A stretch of 64,000 bases of DNA. Source: Bacteroidales bacterium (GTDB lineage Bacteria > Bacteroidota > Bacteroidia > Bacteroidales > VadinHA17). A program made the translations under genes and the position numbers. The notes beneath the pieces were generated by a model, which was given only the letters and a program-made list of their open reading frames with translations, did no database searches and was not told where the DNA came from. The stretch is from NCBI GenBank assembly GCA_025454795.1, contig JALONT010000001.1:1-64000 (forward strand), written 5' to 3'. Below are positions 25,962-34,852 of the stretch, one piece after another (position 1 is the stretch's first letter; the number at the start of each line of letters is the position of its first letter).

Positions 25962-26924
25962 TTATTCAAAATACTCAAAAGCATCAATTATGTCCAAATA
26001 AACACCATCAAAACTTGCATTAATTATTTTCCTGAGGTAAGAATTTTCATTGCCAAAAATGATATTCTGCCATCCACCTTCCCAATATTTCACTTTATAA
26101 TTACCTTCCCAGTCAGGATTTTCACGATCAATCCAGGAAGGTTTTTCTGAACCCCAGCTTGATTGCCAATAGTATCTATAATCTTCTGCTTCTCCTATAG
26201 ACATATATGAAATTACCAGGCGTTTCCCGCCATTCACTTTACTCTTTAACCGGGTGATTTCAGTTGCGGTAAATTCTGTTCCATCCTGAAAGAAAAAATC
26301 CATTATCAGAAGATCATAGTTTGTTGAAGTTACAGAATTTATAAAATCTGTCCTGGTTGAGTAATTCTCAGGATTGATTAAGTATAGGAAATTTTTTACT
26401 TCGGATAATGTTGTAATAACACCGTTATTCTCTCCATAAATTGGCATGGGATAATCCGGTATATTATTTAACTCTCTTTGACTGGCAGCAAAAGAGATAT
26501 ACCCGGCTGCATTGTTTTGATTATAAGAACTCACCATTTTTGAAGGTGATGAACAGTAGTCTGTTACCAGGATTGTTTTCCCGGCATTCTTTGATATATC
26601 TAAAAATATTTTCAGGTAGGAATTATCGCTTGCCGAAGTTGCCTGATCGTCATTATCATATCCAAAAAACAAATCTTCCTGACCATTTCCGTCTATTGCA
26701 GTTAAATATTCTGTTTGTACTGACCCACCTTCTTCTCCGTTACTTGTTACTAATTCAATGCCATTCTGCGGGATTATAATAAATTTAGTATCAGATGCTT
26801 TGGCGTAATCGCTTATCCCTGTCACAAAATCACGCATTTCTTGTTTATAATCTAAATTATCATCTTTATTACATGAGATAAAAATTATCGGAATTATCTG
26901 GATAAGAATAATCTTATTTATCAT
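25962..26924 (-). CDS. GH114/TM1410-like lipoprotein
   Basis: 320 residues. The signal sequence ends IFISCNKDD, a good lipobox. The rest resembles the TM1410/glycoside hydrolase family 114 fold (endo-alpha-1,4-polygalactosaminidase type): YDLLIMDFFFQDG, VISYMSIGEAEDYRYYW, and the acidic strand GVYLDIIDAFEYFE near the C-terminus. Acidic residues at the strand ends needed for a retaining TIM-barrel hydrolase are present. A role in exopolysaccharide cleavage is likely from the family. The gene stands alone; the flanking gap of 217 bases downstream holds nothing recognisable. Confidence 0.7.
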   Translation of the reverse strand: MINKIILIQIIPIIFISCNKDDNLDYKQEMRDFVTGISDYAKASDTKFIIIPQNGIELVTSNGEEGGSVQTEYLTAIDGNGQEDLFFGYDNDDQATSASDNSYLKIFLDISKNAGKTILVTDYCSSPSKMVSSYNQNNAAGYISFAASQRELNNIPDYPMPIYGENNGVITTLSEVKNFLYLINPENYSTRTDFINSVTSTNYDLLIMDFFFQDGTEFTATEITRLKSKVNGGKRLVISYMSIGEAEDYRYYWQSSWGSEKPSWIDRENPDWEGNYKVKYWEGGWQNIIFGNENSYLRKIINASFDGVYLDIIDAFEYFE

Positions 26925-27105
26925 ATTATATTCTTAATTATGGTTTAGTCACCCCCAGCCTAAAGTTACTTTTTACACTTTATTAAAAGGTTTATAAGCA
27001 CCTCCCGGCAAAAATCTAATTAATACTTCTAGCCATACCATTGATCTTATGGCGCGTAAGGTAAATATATTTTCTAAAAATAGTATCGTTGCTGTTATGA
27101 TGGCT

Positions 27106-27258
27106 TCAGGGGATTTCAATCTCTGAAGGATCGATCAAAGCGACAAGTTCGCTGGCATCGGTTTCGTAGAAATTGGCGTGCAGCCCAAAATCATTCTTAA
27201 CACCGCATACAAAACACATCTTTGAGATGTGCTGCTTTTTCAGGACTTTATGTTTCAT
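27106..27258 (-). pseudogene. PaaI-type hotdog thioesterase remnant
   Basis: From the ATG at 27258, 50 codons read as the start of a PaaI-family thioesterase: KKQHISKMCFVCGVKNDFGL, then HANFYETD and ELVALIDP. The frame ends at 27106 before the hotdog helix, so about two thirds of the gene is missing. MITE-like copy C lies about 40 bases upstream of its start. Around it, 26925-27105 shows nothing else. Confidence 0.7.
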
Positions 27259-27300
27259 GGCAGACAAATGTTATGCAAAAATAGATGATTCATTGGAAAT

Positions 27301-27431
27301 GCCAGTGGATCTGACCACTCAAATAGACTAACCACTCAACCTCTGGAGTTAAATTCTTGTTGTTTCTTAATTTATGTTTCGTTTTATCAGACAGGATTTT
27401 GAAATAGTCAAAGAAGGCCGGATTTTACTTT
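27301..27431 (+). repeat. MITE-like repeat, copy C
   Basis: Left end GCCAGTGGATCTGACCACTC, central CTGGAGTTAAATTCTTGTTG, right end GTCAAAGAAGGCCGGATTTT. The ends are imperfect inverted repeats of each other. The stretch from 27432 to 27741 after it has no gene or clear signal. Confidence 0.65.
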
Positions 27432-27741
27432 ATTCATTATTTCTACTATGTTTTAAGGTCTCTGGTGACAGATCATCTTCTGCCAGGCTCTCCCCTTATT
27501 TCCCTCACAAACTATCCCGGAAGCAACCAGAATTAATCTGGTGACCTCTGGTGAATTAAAAAGTCGTTGGTAATTAACACTATTCTTTTCGTAATTATTG
27601 ATCACTCTTCCCCTAACAGGTTTTTGAAAGTTTATTACCTTAAAAATAGAGAATCCTTCCCTGGATTTTAGCTACAAATAAAACGTTCGTATTTTTCAGC
27701 GTAATTTCACATTTGAAATGGATGTTTCTAGAATTATATCA

Positions 27742-28365
27742 CTAAATCAATCGCCGGTTTGCAATCAACAAGAAAACATCAAATTGTTTTATTTCAGTAT
27801 CTGAAGTTTTTTTATTTATAACAAAGCATTGATCAGAATTAATATCTATAAAACCATGTTTACTTATGAGGGCTGATAATTCCTGCATATCAAAGCCATT
27901 ATGACCGGTAAACCCTGGCCCATGAAATGATCCGTCTTCAGACAAAAGATCTGCAACAGCTATGTAGCCTCCCGGGTTAAGCATCATATAGAATTTCTTA
28001 ATTATGCTGTCAATATCATCAACATGATGGAGAACCATTTGGCTTAAGATGAGATCAAATTTACCATTATGCCAGTCGTGCTTTTCAAGATCAAAACATA
28101 TCGCTTTAAGATTATTTGCCTGTGCAGCTTCAATTTTTTCAGTCATGATCCGCACCATCTCAGAAGAACTGTCCATCATTGTGATCTCCTTAAGATGATC
28201 TTTTATCAGGAAGCTTGTTAATCCAGTTCCGGCTCCAAACTCCAGTGCGATCATCCATGGTTGAAGTGGTATTTTTCCAACCACATGCCTTGCAATAGAT
28301 TCTGCGCGTTCAAGATGCATCGGATTCAAATCCCACCCGTTAGCTTTATTGTCAAATTCGTTCAT
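27742..28365 (-). CDS. Class I SAM-dependent methyltransferase
   Basis: 207 residues with the Rossmann methyltransferase order: motif I LEFGAGTGLTSFLI (~39), acidic loop MMDSSSEMV (~64), CFDLEKHDW (~95), LILSQMVLHHVDD (~106) and NPGGYIAVADLL (~130). It transfers a methyl group from SAM to an unknown acceptor; the HHVDD and DLLSEDGSFH motifs are like UbiE/type-11 members. No operon partner; the two flanks carry MITE-like copies C and D. Confidence 0.85.
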   Translation of the reverse strand: MNEFDNKANGWDLNPMHLERAESIARHVVGKIPLQPWMIALEFGAGTGLTSFLIKDHLKEITMMDSSSEMVRIMTEKIEAAQANNLKAICFDLEKHDWHNGKFDLILSQMVLHHVDDIDSIIKKFYMMLNPGGYIAVADLLSEDGSFHGPGFTGHNGFDMQELSALISKHGFIDINSDQCFVINKKTSDTEIKQFDVFLLIANRRLI

Positions 28366-28496
28366 TAAATATTTGCGATTTAAAAAGTTAATTAAAGTAT
28401 GAAAAATTTAATTGCAAAGTGAGTTATTCGTTATAAAATTGCTATGTGACTTCTTATACTGATATACTATCAAATAATTGTTGAAATATTTGCAAA

Positions 28497-28632
28497 AGCC
28501 AGTGACCTTCACCACATTTGAACGGAATAAATTGACCATCTGTAGCCGAAGTTAAATCCCTGATTGTTTAGATAAATATAATTATTTCAAGCTGCCCGGC
28601 CAAATGTTGTCCATAAAGTTAGCTTTTACATT
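28497..28632 (+). repeat. MITE-like repeat, copy D
   Basis: Left end AAGCCAGTGACCTTCACCAC, then ATTTGAACGGAATAA, TTGACCATC and GAAGTTAAAT; right end GGCCAAATGTTGTCC, then AGCTTTTACAT. Reverse complement of the right end (AAAAGCTAAC, GGACAACATTTGGCCGG) matches the left end over about 30 bases. The remaining parts of the gap 28366-28731 show nothing else. Confidence 0.65.
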
Positions 28633-28731
28633 AATCATTTAATACATAAAAATTAAATTCTAAAAGTGCATTATGGAAGAGGCCGTGGCAGACAGCTTAA
28701 CAATTAATTGATAATAAACTTTAAAATTTTT

Positions 28732-29133
28732 ATGGAAATGAAAACAAAACTTTTAATTACAGGAATTGCCTTTATGGCTTTAACAACACTGGTAAGTGCT
28801 CAGAATCAGGGAGTCGGTCAAAGACAACAAAACGCAACAGACAAAGGAGTTGCCTTTGTGGATGCCAATAACAACGGTATTTGCGATAATTATGAAAATC
28901 GTGCATCAAATTCAACTGCCACTGCAGGAAATAATAATTGCAAAGGGGGCGGACAAGGAATGAGACATGGTGAGGGACAAGGTTCTGGGAAACAGGGCAA
29001 GAGACAGGAAAGAGCACAGGGTCAGGGACAGGGAAATTTTAATAACCGAAATTTCGTTGATGCTGATAAAAACGGAATATGTGATTTCCGTGAAACACCT
29101 GCAAAAAAGCAGGACCTTTTAAGGTTTAATTAA
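28732..29133 (+). CDS. Secreted EF-hand-like protein with Q/G-rich linker
   Basis: 133 residues from the ATG at 28732. Signal peptide ends TLVSAQ. Two nearly identical calcium-loop motifs, FVDANNNGICDNYEN (~44) and FVDADKNGICDFRET (~114), follow the 12-residue EF-hand pattern DxNxNGxxDxxE. Between them is a Gly/Gln/Arg-rich linker (GKQGKRQERAQGQGQGN). Probably a small extracellular calcium-binding protein. It faces the QT-rich gene across a shared bidirectional terminator. No known name. Confidence 0.7.
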   Translation: MEMKTKLLITGIAFMALTTLVSAQNQGVGQRQQNATDKGVAFVDANNNGICDNYENRASNSTATAGNNNCKGGGQGMRHGEGQGSGKQGKRQERAQGQGQGNFNNRNFVDADKNGICDFRETPAKKQDLLRFN

Positions 29134-29138
29134 GTCAT

Positions 29139-29173
29139 AAAAAAAGGGGCAGTCATGAAAATGCCCCTTTTTT
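29139..29173. terminator. Bidirectional rho-independent terminator
   Basis: AAAAAAAGGGGCA and TGCCCCTTTTTT form a stem with A and T runs on both sides, ideal for stopping transcription from both directions between the EF-hand gene (+) and the QT-rich gene (-). Confidence 0.9.
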
Positions 29174-29192
29174 AATTACTTGCTTTGAACAA

Positions 29193-29606
29193 TTATTTTC
29201 TGCCAGCACCTGCGCTTTTTGAGACTTTTGCTGCATTGCGCTGTGGAGTAGCTGAGCGTGCCCCTTTGTTCTTTGTGGTAGTTTTTTCCTGCTCAGTAAA
29301 CTGTTCCCTATTCTGGACAGCTTCCTTTTTTTTCATCTCTTTCTGTTGTTTTTGCTGAGCTTTTCTTTCTTCATTCCTGGCCTGTTTCTGAGCCTTCGTC
29401 ATCTGACCCTGGTTTTTATACTGAGTCTGATCCTGAGTACTCGTCTGAGCCTGGGTCATTTCTCCTGTCCGGGTTTGGGTTTGAGTTCCGGTCTGTGCCT
29501 TCTCTCTGGTCTGTACTTTGGCTTGTGGAGCCTCCTGTGCTGAAATGGCTGCACTAATAAAAAGTGCCATAATTGCCATAATAATCTGTTTTTTCATAAT
29601 CTTCAT
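29193..29606 (-). CDS. Secreted QT/K-rich low-complexity protein
   Basis: 137 residues with a signal peptide (~1-23, ends AISAQ) and a mature part made almost wholly of Gln, Thr, Lys, Arg and Glu, e.g. TGTQTQTRTGEMTQAQTSTQ and KQARNEERKAQQKQQKEMKK. No domain is recognised; it should be disordered and positively charged near the end. It lies downstream of two beta-barrel genes and the LTxxQ/QN-rich gene on the same strand and shares their unusual composition. Confidence 0.65.
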   Translation of the reverse strand: MKIMKKQIIMAIMALFISAAISAQEAPQAKVQTREKAQTGTQTQTRTGEMTQAQTSTQDQTQYKNQGQMTKAQKQARNEERKAQQKQQKEMKKKEAVQNREQFTEQEKTTTKNKGARSATPQRNAAKVSKSAGAGRK

Positions 29607-29659
29607 TTTTTGTTTAATAAATAGTTAAAAAATCTACAATATGTGAATCAATGCTAATC

Positions 29660-30562
29660 TTAAAAAATTCTGTAACTAATGTTAAGAAACAATGTAAAAC
29701 CTTTCGGACTTTGTATGCCGGTATCAGAATATGTTGGTAGTATATATCCTGGTTCTGCTTCAACTGTCAGTTTACCTGTATTGAGCGCAACCGGTACACC
29801 GAGATCAACCTCCATAAGACTAAAAAATGTTGAAGTTGTTCCCGGATTACTTCCTCCTCCTCCTCCACCTGAAGGTTTTCCGGTCTTGAACGGAGGTGAT
29901 ACTCCTATTGAAGTACCATCAGCAGTAATAGTTTTGGTAAGAGTTCCAAATAACAGGGTTACATAAGGATCAAATGAAAAATAAACTTTACCATTCATAA
30001 TTTTCGGAGTCGTAAAATATTTTGAATTCTTAAGCTGGAAATAAGCGTTGCTCGCTTCAGAAAAAATCCCGCTAACTGAAATATTTGTATAAAGGATTTC
30101 CCAGTCAAAACCTGCCGCCAGGCTGCCATAGAAGAAATTGTTGAATAAGGTATCTGTAAGCTTGCTGTTGACCTGGTAACTCGAAGCACTAAATGAAATA
30201 TCAAGCCATGAATTAAAATCATGGCTATAGCTCAAGGAAATAGTTGAAAAAACAAGGAAAGGATCAAAAGCGGTAAGGTGATTTATTGAGACAGAAGCGA
30301 ATAGCTCGTTTTTGTATCCATAGGTTATGAATCCGGAGTAAACAGGCTTATCCTGCGAGATATTTGAACCCATATAAATCATATTATTGCTGTACCCGAT
30401 TCCTGTAAAAAGTGAATGGGGAGATTCATTTTCCTGGAGTGCAGTAACATCTGATTTCCTGGTAACTACCGTTGAATTCTCCTGCGCTGAAGCATTAACA
30501 GGTAGCATCACCATCATAATGCTTCCTGCCAGTAAACGGGCGTATAACCTGATTTTTTTCAT
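29660..30562 (-). CDS. Beta-barrel-like outer-membrane protein 1
   Basis: 300 residues with a signal peptide (~1-27, ends ASAQ) and many amphipathic strands ending in aromatic residues (GFITYGYKNELFASVSIN, ISLSYSHDFNSWLDISFSAS, FTLFLNISYRIF at the C-terminus). A glycine run followed by SNPGTTST (~230) is probably an exposed loop. It resembles the next gene upstream in strand pattern and length and the two are probably paralogues, 27 bases apart. Function unknown. Confidence 0.7.
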   Translation of the reverse strand: MKKIRLYARLLAGSIMMVMLPVNASAQENSTVVTRKSDVTALQENESPHSLFTGIGYSNNMIYMGSNISQDKPVYSGFITYGYKNELFASVSINHLTAFDPFLVFSTISLSYSHDFNSWLDISFSASSYQVNSKLTDTLFNNFFYGSLAAGFDWEILYTNISVSGIFSEASNAYFQLKNSKYFTTPKIMNGKVYFSFDPYVTLLFGTLTKTITADGTSIGVSPPFKTGKPSGGGGGGSNPGTTSTFFSLMEVDLGVPVALNTGKLTVEAEPGYILPTYSDTGIQSPKGFTLFLNISYRIF

Positions 30563-30588
30563 TATATCTATTATTATGCAGTAAAAAA

Positions 30589-31452
30589 TTATTTCAATGA
30601 CAGCAGGTAACCGACAGAGAATGAAAAAAATGAACTTGCCGGATATTTGTAATTATTATCCTGTGTCATGGGAATATTCATCGAATAGCCAAATTCGAAG
30701 CTAAAATTTCCGGCATAAATACAAACCGGCAGATATGCCTGTGTATTTAACAGTCCATATTTCTCAGTAACAGGAGAAGGCGAACTCAATGGATCAATTA
30801 TGCTTCCATTATAATATTCAATAGTTTCAGATCCTATGAAGAGAGAAAGTTCCGGCACTAACCGGATCTCCCCATATCTTCCAAACCGTATTAGCGTGAT
30901 ATTTGAATAAATAGCAGGTGAAAGGTTCATACTAAATTCCTTTCCGAACAAAGCATTTAACGAAAGATATCCTCCGATCCAGTTGTTCCTTATTGATAGT
31001 CCTGCTCCCAGATTATTTTTAGAAATATTTTCTGTTGAAGAGTCTGCAGAATTGAGCAAATATCTGCTGTATGAAGCCCTGAAACTCAGGTTTTTCTTTT
31101 GATTAAGAGGCTTCCTTATCCCTGCAGTGGCAACAGTGAAATTATAGCCCGGATCGAGATCACTGTACCATGACCCTGATACCCCTAAATATAAACCGCC
31201 GGAATGGAACACGTAAAGATTCCCATTTATTGAATACATATTTTCTCCCAATTCCCTTCCTGCATAAAATGTTTTACTGTCGCAGTTGATTCCGCTATAT
31301 ATATAACTGCTGGCTGAGGGTTGATCGAACAAGTGGTTTAAAGCTTTGTCATTCTCAAACACATCTAAAAGCAAGGAGTCAATCCTGTTGTATTGCGACA
31401 ATGCCGGCAATACCCAGAGCAACAACATTATCAGAATGGCAATCCGTTTCAT
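30589..31452 (-). CDS. Beta-barrel-like outer-membrane protein 2
   Basis: 287 residues with a signal peptide (~1-19) and repeated beta strands (GLYLGVSGSWYSDLDPGYNF, LSFRASYSRYLLNS, FSFEFGYSMNIPM, FFSFSVGYLLSLK at the end). No known family is certain. It lies about 100 bases downstream of the LTxxQ/QN-rich gene and 27 bases before its likely paralogue, and could belong to the same ECF-sigma-controlled transcript. Confidence 0.7.
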   Translation of the reverse strand: MKRIAILIMLLLWVLPALSQYNRIDSLLLDVFENDKALNHLFDQPSASSYIYSGINCDSKTFYAGRELGENMYSINGNLYVFHSGGLYLGVSGSWYSDLDPGYNFTVATAGIRKPLNQKKNLSFRASYSRYLLNSADSSTENISKNNLGAGLSIRNNWIGGYLSLNALFGKEFSMNLSPAIYSNITLIRFGRYGEIRLVPELSLFIGSETIEYYNGSIIDPLSSPSPVTEKYGLLNTQAYLPVCIYAGNFSFEFGYSMNIPMTQDNNYKYPASSFFSFSVGYLLSLK

Positions 31453-31550
31453 TTATTTCGTAATATTATTTGTATTTTTTTTAAGATTGAAAAAGGAGTC
31501 CGGAAGCAGCAGTATGTCTACCCGGATCTCCTTAATTTCTTAAGAATGTA

Positions 31551-32141
31551 CTATAGCTGACCGTTGCCGTTTTTGCCTGCTGAATTACGGGTATTTGTAC
31601 CATTTTGAATCATTTGCCTGCTTTGCTCTCCGGAAGCATTGTCGTTCCGGAATTCATTCCTTTGCTGCTGGCGCAACTCCTGGTTTTCCTGAAGCATATT
31701 GCACTGTTGTTCTGTGAGTGAATTCATAAAAGTTTTACGCTTTTGATTCTGTTTCATCTCTTTGTTTCCCAGGATTGCTATTTGTTCCTCGGTCAGTGAA
31801 TTGCGGAATTTTTCACGGTTCTGCTGCTTCTCCTGGCTCTGTCCCATTAATTGGTTCTGAATCTGTAATTGGCTCTGGTTCTTTACCTGATTCTGGTTCT
31901 TCACCTGGTTTTGATTCTTTACCTGATTCTGGTTCATAACCTGGTTTTGATTCTTTACCTGATTCTGGTTCATAACCTGATTCTGGTTCATAACCTGATT
32001 CTGCACCTGGTTCTCTACCTGGTCTTTTAACTGGCTCTGTTCCCTGGTTCTGGTACGATTTTGTTCCTGTCCAAAGGAGACTCCTGCCAGAAGGAAGAGT
32101 GCCATGCTTGTTGCTGAAATTTTTAATGCTAAGTTTCTCAT
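31551..32141 (-). CDS. Secreted LTxxQ-motif protein with QN-hexad repeats
   Basis: 196 residues. Signal peptide (~1-24). Residues ~34-100 are a tandem of hexads of type NQNQVM/NQNQVK, encoded by 18-base repeats. After it come two copies of an LTxxQ unit, NSLTEEQIAIL (~114) and NSLTEQQCNML (~142), the motif of the Spy/CpxP/ZraP family of periplasmic chaperone or sensor proteins. The family assignment rests on that motif alone. An ECF-type promoter-like element shared with the sigma gene lies 75 bases upstream. The repeat number is likely to vary between strains. Confidence 0.7.
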   Translation of the reverse strand: MRNLALKISATSMALFLLAGVSFGQEQNRTRTREQSQLKDQVENQVQNQVMNQNQVMNQNQVKNQNQVMNQNQVKNQNQVKNQNQVKNQSQLQIQNQLMGQSQEKQQNREKFRNSLTEEQIAILGNKEMKQNQKRKTFMNSLTEQQCNMLQENQELRQQQRNEFRNDNASGEQSRQMIQNGTNTRNSAGKNGNGQL

Positions 32142-32215
32142 TTCTATACAATTTAATTATACATTTCAGAAGCTTATTCAATATTATCATCTTGTTTTAC
32201 AGCTTCTTTGCAATT

Positions 32216-32247
32216 AAACCGCATGAAATTCCTTTTACCCTACTTTT
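32216..32247 (-). promoter_or_regulatory. Candidate ECF-sigma promoter of the LTxxQ gene
   Basis: On the minus strand: AAAAGTAGGGTAA, six bases, TTTCATGCGGTTT. The same two blocks with the same spacing occur 60 bases before the sigma gene (TTTCATTCGGTTT there). One mismatch in 26 block positions. Confidence 0.65.
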
Positions 32248-32329
32248 TTAGGATTATATTTTAGAAATTATCCGGAAAAGGACACCTTCAAAAGGCGATA
32301 AATGTGTTTAAAACCTTCCAAACGAGGTA

Positions 32330-34852
32330 TTAAAAGTATATGTTCAGGAAAATTGTAGGCGTAAGAGGGACAGCTTCAGCATATAAGCTTATCGTTGTAG
32401 TTTCATTAGTCGGGATTCTGGTATAATTCGAGTAGCGTATATTCTCCCTGTTTAGTACATTTAATACAGAAATTCCTGCATCAAGGTGGACTCTCCGTTT
32501 TGAAAGTTTATAGATCAGGGCAGCATCAAGCCGGCTGTATGGCTGCATATAGTCAATCAGGGCAGGCAGCTGATCAGGGTCAGGAAATCCAGAACCAAAG
32601 ACATAATTGACCGAAAGATGAAGGGATTTATACCTTGTAAGTCCTGCAAATTTCAGCTCATGCCTTTGATCGTGCATTGCCGGAATATATTCCATGGTCG
32701 GGAAATAAGGAAAATATTCCAGCGTTTTGCTCAGGGTATAGGAAATCCAGATTGTCTGATCCTTAAAATCTTTTTTGATGAAAATGTCCAATCCTTTTGT
32801 CTTGCTGTCACCTTCATACAGGTCTGTTCCGCTGTCTGTTTCCAGGAAACGGGTAATGGCACCTGTTCTTTTCAGGTAACCTTCAGCACTGAAAATAAAT
32901 CCTTTTTTATTATATGTTAATCCACATGTCAGACTTTTAGAGCTCAGCACAGATACTTCGTTGTTGTCACAAACAGACCATGCCAGCCGATAATCTCCCA
33001 AAGTTTCAATTATCATGTTCTTTGCTACAAACTGGTTGTATGTACCTGCTGCCGAATTTATTTTCAGATAATCATTTATCCTGTACAGCAGTGAAAGACG
33101 GGGTTGAAAAAATATTTTACCTGCAGTTGAATGGTAATCCAGCCTTATTCCCGGTTTTATAGTGATCTTTTTATGCAGGTTGATATTGTCCTGAAGGTAA
33201 AAATATGGAAGAGTAAGATTTATTTTTTCATCCTTAATGGAATACAGCATACTTGTTTCGTCCCTGTCTGTAAAATAATTGAGTACCCCGACGCCGGCAT
33301 CGATCTGGTGTTTCTCCGATATGCTGAATGTATTTTCTATCCTTCCGTTTACCTCGTTTATCGACAAATCATAAATATTATGGATGCTTGTGGACACCTG
33401 GGGCCCTGATGTTCGTATTATATCTTCATTATGAGTCCGGGCAGTTTGCAATGATGAAAAACTTGCAATGAAGTTGCTTGTATGTTTATCTTTCCAGCGA
33501 AGGCCGTAAAATGCTGAACCACCAAGCTGGTTATTTTTTTCATTGTGATCCAGCGTAATAGTCTTCTGGAAGGTTTCCTGGTCAAAAGCATATGAAAAAT
33601 TATCCCTGCCACCATAAAGACTTATATAATAGTTGGTATTGGTGCTACTCCCTGAATATTTCAAATTTATATCACGGAATTTGTAATCGGGTGTAAGATA
33701 ATAGTCTGCCTGGGAATTTTGCCTGCCTCTCCCATATGAAGAAGTAGAAAACATTACAGGATTATAAAGATCATAGTAGGTTTGCCGGTAAGCAAGTAAC
33801 AATGCCGACTTTTTTTGGAAAGGAATACTTGCCATTCCGTTGACTGTCATATTATTTATGCAAAACTGCGCTGATGGTTCCAGCCTGTTTCCATCCACAC
33901 CCGTAATATCCACTATCCCTCCTACTCTTTCGCCATATTCAGCACCAAATCCGCCTTTTAATACTTTAATGTCTTTTGCCATAAAAGGATTTATTGCGCT
34001 GATGTTGTCATTGAAATTCTTCATCCCATAAAGTGTAAACCCATCAAAAATAATCTGACTATGTCCTTCATAGCTTCCCCATATAATAAGGTCAGCGGAT
34101 TGCTCGCCTGCTGCAAGTATCCCGGGCTGTAGCCGCAGCAGGTTAAATATCGAGTTGTCGCCATTACCAGGAAGGTAATAGGCTATCTTATGATTCAGTC
34201 TGATTATCCCTGGTGAGCTTCCTGCCTGAATTGTCTGTGCTACTACTGCTCCTTTGACAACAACCTCCTGCAATGCTATTACCGATGGCATAAGATTAAA
34301 ATTATTATTTGTCCCGGCATTTACGATTGTATCCAGAATATAATAACCTATATATGATATTTTGACATTAAAAATACTGTCAGTTGTTGATGTTAATGAA
34401 AAATTACCTTTTGCATCCGAACCAAGCACAGTATTATTGATCTGTATTCCCGAAAAAGGGAGAGTTTCCTGATTGGTTTTGTCAGTGATACGGCCAGAAA
34501 TGATATACTTCTTCGGTTTTTCCTTAATCCTGAACGGATAAATAATATATACTCCATTGTTGATTTCATGCCTCAGGGGTAATCCCAATAAAAGAAAGTC
34601 AATTGCTTTTTCTGCAGATGCGAAGGCTGTATCACAGGAAAGCTTAAATGATGATAAATGTGAGTCATCGAACGACAGCATCAATCCGTATTCAGATCTT
34701 AAATTAATCAGGAGTTGATTCAATGGTTCTTCTGTACATTTTATACTGATCTCCTGTGAGTAGGAGAAGCAAAACAGGTACAGTAAATACGAAGAAATAA
34801 TAAGCTTTTTAAGTGATAAGCTTTTATTTATTTCTCGTGATAAGGTATTCAT
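32330..34852 (-). CDS. TonB-dependent receptor with N-terminal STN signalling domain
   Basis: 840 residues. Signal peptide (~1-33); STN (secretin/TonB short) domain (~38-105, EPLNQLLINLRSEYGLML to NGVYIIYP), which in FecA-type receptors passes a signal to the anti-sigma factor; carboxypeptidase-like domain (~115-190); plug (~195-310, LLRLQPGILAAGEQSADLII); barrel to the C-terminus (ending TPTIFLNIYF). The start overlaps the end of the fecR-like gene by 29 bases. The ligand is unknown. Together with FecR and the ECF sigma gene it forms a surface-signalling trio. Confidence 0.88.
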   Translation of the reverse strand: MNTLSREINKSLSLKKLIISSYLLYLFCFSYSQEISIKCTEEPLNQLLINLRSEYGLMLSFDDSHLSSFKLSCDTAFASAEKAIDFLLLGLPLRHEINNGVYIIYPFRIKEKPKKYIISGRITDKTNQETLPFSGIQINNTVLGSDAKGNFSLTSTTDSIFNVKISYIGYYILDTIVNAGTNNNFNLMPSVIALQEVVVKGAVVAQTIQAGSSPGIIRLNHKIAYYLPGNGDNSIFNLLRLQPGILAAGEQSADLIIWGSYEGHSQIIFDGFTLYGMKNFNDNISAINPFMAKDIKVLKGGFGAEYGERVGGIVDITGVDGNRLEPSAQFCINNMTVNGMASIPFQKKSALLLAYRQTYYDLYNPVMFSTSSYGRGRQNSQADYYLTPDYKFRDINLKYSGSSTNTNYYISLYGGRDNFSYAFDQETFQKTITLDHNEKNNQLGGSAFYGLRWKDKHTSNFIASFSSLQTARTHNEDIIRTSGPQVSTSIHNIYDLSINEVNGRIENTFSISEKHQIDAGVGVLNYFTDRDETSMLYSIKDEKINLTLPYFYLQDNINLHKKITIKPGIRLDYHSTAGKIFFQPRLSLLYRINDYLKINSAAGTYNQFVAKNMIIETLGDYRLAWSVCDNNEVSVLSSKSLTCGLTYNKKGFIFSAEGYLKRTGAITRFLETDSGTDLYEGDSKTKGLDIFIKKDFKDQTIWISYTLSKTLEYFPYFPTMEYIPAMHDQRHELKFAGLTRYKSLHLSVNYVFGSGFPDPDQLPALIDYMQPYSRLDAALIYKLSKRRVHLDAGISVLNVLNRENIRYSNYTRIPTNETTTISLYAEAVPLTPTIFLNIYF

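Noticed and set aside
31813-32190. Open frame overlapping the LTxxQ gene, encoding GYEPESGKESKPG-type repeats
   Set aside because: It is another frame of the same 18-base repeats, which lack stops in more than one frame; the frame with signal peptide and LTxxQ units is the real one.
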